Of a DNA stretch of 64,000 bases, positions 61,931 to 64,000 are shown one piece after another (the stretch's first letter is position 1; the number at the start of each line of letters is the position of its first letter). Position numbers and translations under genes: made by a program. The notes beneath the pieces are model-generated. The model searched no databases and was not told the DNA's origin. It saw only the letters and a program-made list of their open reading frames with translations. This DNA is from Betaproteobacteria bacterium (lineage in GTDB: Bacteria > Pseudomonadota > Gammaproteobacteria > Burkholderiales > SG8-39): contig JACQTO010000176.1 in the NCBI GenBank assembly GCA_016210745.1, positions 47,448-111,447 on the forward strand. The letters are read 5' to 3'.

Positions 61931-62050
61931 TAGACCGAACGAGTCGGAAACATCGATATTGCCCTTGCCGTTATCCGATCTCCCCTTTTCGTCCAGTTGC
62001 TTGCAACTGGACGAAAAGGGGAGACGAAATTAGAACCCGGAGTCTCGCCA
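61931..62050 (-). repeat. Family 2 hairpin repeat, copy F (maoC/ligase junction)
   Basis: Stem 61979-62000/62003-62024 with arms CGTCCAG/CTGGACG, a paired change relative to other copies. Flanks are decayed (AGACCGAACGAGTCGGAAAC, GACGAAATTAGAACCCGG). Confidence 0.9.
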
Positions 62051-62083
62051 ATGTCGTCGCCACTTGCCTGGCGCCGAACAAAA

Positions 62084-62521
62084 TCACACCTGCGGAAACT
62101 CGGCCATCGCCTCTCCGATGGCTACCGTTTCGCCGCGCTGGTTCTTGACTTCGATAGAGAGGGATACCCAGCGGCTCCGCTTGGTTTCTTTCTTTGATGC
62201 GATGCGTGCGCTGGGCTGGATGGTGTCCCCGGGCTTGACCGGCATTTTCCAGCGCGTCTCGAGCCGCCGGTGCAGACCGCCGAGCGGATAGAGCCAATCG
62301 GTGAGCATGCGCGTGATGAGCCCGAAATTGGTCATGCCGTGCATGATGATGCCGTCGAATTTGGTCTTGCCGAAATTGCCCTTCATGTATCCGTCGTCCC
62401 AATGCAGCGGATTGAAATCGAGCGAGGCCTCGCAGAACTCGCGGATGGTCTCCCGCGACACCTGGAATTTCGGACCGTCGACCGTGTCGCCTTGCTTGAG
62501 GGCGTCGTATGCGTTGCTCAT
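62084..62521 (-). CDS. MaoC-like dehydratase, C-terminal-type subunit
   Basis: 145-residue single hotdog hydratase. The hydratase motif SLDFNPLHWDDGYM (~residues 33-46) carries the Asp/His pair; HGMTNFGLITRMLTDWLYPLGG is the helix that follows. Reads 12 nt after its upstream partner; together they would form a heterodimer like HadAB or ChsH1/2, one subunit each with the catalytic and the CoA-side fold. AAGGAA site. Hydrates an enoyl-CoA, presumably the activated substrate of this island. Confidence 0.85.
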   Translation of the reverse strand: MSNAYDALKQGDTVDGPKFQVSRETIREFCEASLDFNPLHWDDGYMKGNFGKTKFDGIIMHGMTNFGLITRMLTDWLYPLGGLHRRLETRWKMPVKPGDTIQPSARIASKKETKRSRWVSLSIEVKNQRGETVAIGEAMAEFPQV

Positions 62522-62532
62522 CGTTGCATTCC

Positions 62533-63003
62533 TTAGATCGGACGAATGGTCCAGCCGCGGCCGGAGCAGATTACCTGGGCGTTCTGGTTGAAGAACACGT
62601 TGTCGTGAATGACAAACAGGCGGTCCTTCTTGATGAACTTATCCAGAGCGCGCGCTTGCAGGGTGATGGTATCGCCGGGGCGTGCGGGAATGTTATAGCT
62701 CCAGGACTGGCCGGCGTTGATGGTGCCGGGGCTGCGCATCCAGTCATCGGCCGGCGTGCAACTGAACATCAGCAGAATATGGATCGATGGCGGGGCGATC
62801 AGTCCCCCCCAAGGGGTCGTGCGTGCGTAGGCTTCGTCGAAATAAAGCGGGTGCACGTCTCCGACGGCACGGCAATACTTGTGGATCGCCTCCAGAGTGA
62901 GCGTGTAGGGGACGCTCTTGCGCGGTTCGCCGGGCACGATGTCGTCCCAGACTTTGCGCCGCTCCTCGTCTTTCCAGAAATCGGTTTCGAAACTCTCTGA
63001 CAT
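62533..63003 (-). CDS. MaoC/FAS1-type dehydratase, N-terminal-type subunit
   Basis: 156 residues, N-terminal FAS1/HadA-type hotdog: KSVPYTLTLEAIHKYCRAVG, DVHPLYFDEAYARTTPWGGL, IAPPSIHIL. It is followed by PARPGDTITLQARALDKFIK and the ending FNQNAQVICSGRGWTIRPI. First gene of the leftward run that includes the second subunit and the ligase. Divergent from the IclR-type regulator, which probably controls it. Confidence 0.82.
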   Translation of the reverse strand: MSESFETDFWKDEERRKVWDDIVPGEPRKSVPYTLTLEAIHKYCRAVGDVHPLYFDEAYARTTPWGGLIAPPSIHILLMFSCTPADDWMRSPGTINAGQSWSYNIPARPGDTITLQARALDKFIKKDRLFVIHDNVFFNQNAQVICSGRGWTIRPI

Positions 63004-63155
63004 GGGCTGGCTCTTTGGCGTTGTGATGCGTAGAATAACCGCTAGACGAACTTACATATCCGCGTAACGGTCATTTAATAGCGAGGAGCGGATCGTGTCA
63101 ACCTATCCTGATCACACACGCCTCGACGCGTTTCGATCGGCATAAGGGCTTCTCC

Positions 63156-63923
63156 ATGGCGAGCCCCGAGAGCGAAGATTTCGTACGCGCCTTTGCGCGC
63201 GGGCTCGACGTTATCGAGGCGATGGGCGCGGGCGCCCCGCGCAAGACCATCGCGCAGGTTGCCGAAGCGACCAAGCTGCCGCGCAGCGTGGTGCGCAGGT
63301 TGATGATGACGCTGTGCGCACAGCGCTACGCGCAGACCGACGGCAAGCTCTTCGCCCTCACTCCACGCGCGCTCAAGTTGGGGCTGTCCTATCTCGATTC
63401 GCTGCCGTTCTGGCGCTATACGCAGCCCGCGCTGGAGGACCTGCGCAGTCAAGTGAACGAGTCCTGTTCCATGGCAGTGCTCGACGGCGAAGATATCGTG
63501 TACGTGCTGAGGATTCCGTCGCGTCGAATCCTGGCAATGAATTTGACTGTCGGCAGCCGCCTGCCGGCGCACGTGGTATCGCTTGGACGGGTGCTGCTCG
63601 CGGATCTGGACAAGGCCGTGCTGCGCAGCTATCTGGATAACGCCAAACTCAAGCCGAGCACGCCGCGATCGATCACGAAGGCGGCAGCGCTGAAAACCGA
63701 TCTCGAGATCGTGCGCCAGCAAGGCTACGCCTGGGTGGATGGCGAACTCGATCCGGCCATCTGCGGAATTTCCGTGCCCGTGCGAGACGCCTCCGGAACG
63801 GCCGTCGCGGCCATCAGCGTCAGTCTCACCTCCGGCACTTGCGACGAGGCGGCCGCAAAGCGGCGCTTCCTGGTGCCCCTGCGTCGGGCCGCCGAGCAGA
63901 TCCGCTCGGCCATGCCGAATTGA
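63156..63923 (+). CDS. IclR-family transcriptional regulator (PcaR/PobR-like)
   Basis: 255 residues. Winged helix at ~10-75 (GAPRKTIAQVAEATKLPRSV, RRLMMTLCAQRYAQTDG) and ligand-binding GAF-like domain (ESCSMAVLDGEDIVYVLRIP, HVVSLGRVLLADLD, GYAWVDGELDPAICGISVPV). This layout is that of Pca/Pob regulators of aromatic catabolism. Divergent from the maoC-ligase run by 152 bp, so it likely activates or represses that run when its acid ligand is present. ATG 63156 has an AAGGG site. Confidence 0.9.
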   Translation: MASPESEDFVRAFARGLDVIEAMGAGAPRKTIAQVAEATKLPRSVVRRLMMTLCAQRYAQTDGKLFALTPRALKLGLSYLDSLPFWRYTQPALEDLRSQVNESCSMAVLDGEDIVYVLRIPSRRILAMNLTVGSRLPAHVVSLGRVLLADLDKAVLRSYLDNAKLKPSTPRSITKAAALKTDLEIVRQQGYAWVDGELDPAICGISVPVRDASGTAVAAISVSLTSGTCDEAAAKRRFLVPLRRAAEQIRSAMPN

Positions 63924-63952
63924 GAACCCGCTTCATGATGTGAAACAGGTCT

Positions 63953-64000
63953 AGCCAAATATATTTGAAATTTGTCTTCTAGTGTTGCGATGTTGCGCGG
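63953..64000 (+). repeat. Family 3 composite repeat, copy 3c (cut by window end)
   Basis: AGCCAAATATATTTGAAATT, followed by TTGCGCGG, matches the start of copy 3b (24429). The rest lies beyond base 64000. Confidence 0.8.

Noticed and set aside
18753..62050. Possible CRISPR array from recurring palindromes
   Set aside because: Copies are kilobases apart, no regular spacers, no cas genes.

Overview
This is a GC-rich chromosomal window that reads as a betaproteobacterium, most likely Burkholderiales-like. The pointers are ispD-ispF, an OmpR/EnvZ pair, a prpB/aconitase/prpF set, a CsgG-like protein, and five intact 'Bug'/TctC substrate-binding proteins (plus one degraded relic) with no membrane partners. 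No rRNA, tRNA, CRISPR array, transposase or integrase was recognised.

Layout. 1-3057: the start of mfd (leftward), then ispD, ispF and thpR (rightward) and a convergent bacteriohemerythrin. 3338-10997: a leftward, translationally coupled operon of three histidine kinases (two membrane hybrid kinases and a soluble receiver-PAS-kinase) with no DNA-binding output protein. 11267-16355: a RidA-family protein, three tandem 402-residue Bcr/CflA-type drug transporters, the relic of a Bug protein, and a VapBC toxin-antitoxin pair with a readable promoter and operator. 16434-24368: a CsgG/HfaB-like lipoprotein-type protein, a Bug protein, then prpB, an AcnA/AcnD-type aconitase and prpF, without prpC. 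24728-30570: a cysteine-free glutaredoxin-like protein with a divergent FeoB, an ADP/ATP-translocase-like carrier, and a MaoC-phosphate acetyltransferase fusion. 30744-43812: a two-partner secretion locus made of TpsB, a 3,527-residue TpsA adhesin with nine internal repeats, and a FecR-domain protein. 43825-46000: EnvZ and OmpR. 46246-63923: a small secreted protein, then a long leftward catabolic island. The island holds four Bug proteins, an aldehyde:ferredoxin oxidoreductase, two Mo/W-bisMGD oxidoreductases, a UbiD decarboxylase, an acyl-CoA ligase and a two-gene MaoC hydratase, with a divergent IclR regulator.

The most unusual part is non-coding. Three families of long hairpin repeats (called here family 1, 2 and 3) sit almost only between genes, often between genes that should be one operon (ispD/ispF, prpB/acn, acn/prpF, ompR/envZ, ubiD/Bug/Mo-oxidoreductase, Bug/ligase/maoC). 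Family 1 (arm AAAATGGGGTCAGAGTAAC...) has five copies. In three places its arm supplies the last codons and the stop of a gene, so IspD, the carrier and a Mo-oxidoreductase all end in KMGSE. Family 2 has a long stem whose arms vary by paired changes. Family 3 is a composite of hairpins, and one copy has a family 1 element nested in it.

How the genes may work together is inference. The Bug proteins capture carboxylates. The prpB/acn/prpF set would degrade a methylcitrate-like or aconitate-like tricarboxylate to pyruvate/succinate-type products. The right-hand island looks like a pathway that activates an acid to its CoA ester, hydrates it, and uses UbiD plus tungsten/molybdenum redox enzymes, which fits oxygen-poor growth on aromatic or branched unsaturated acids. 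No single substrate can be named from sequence.
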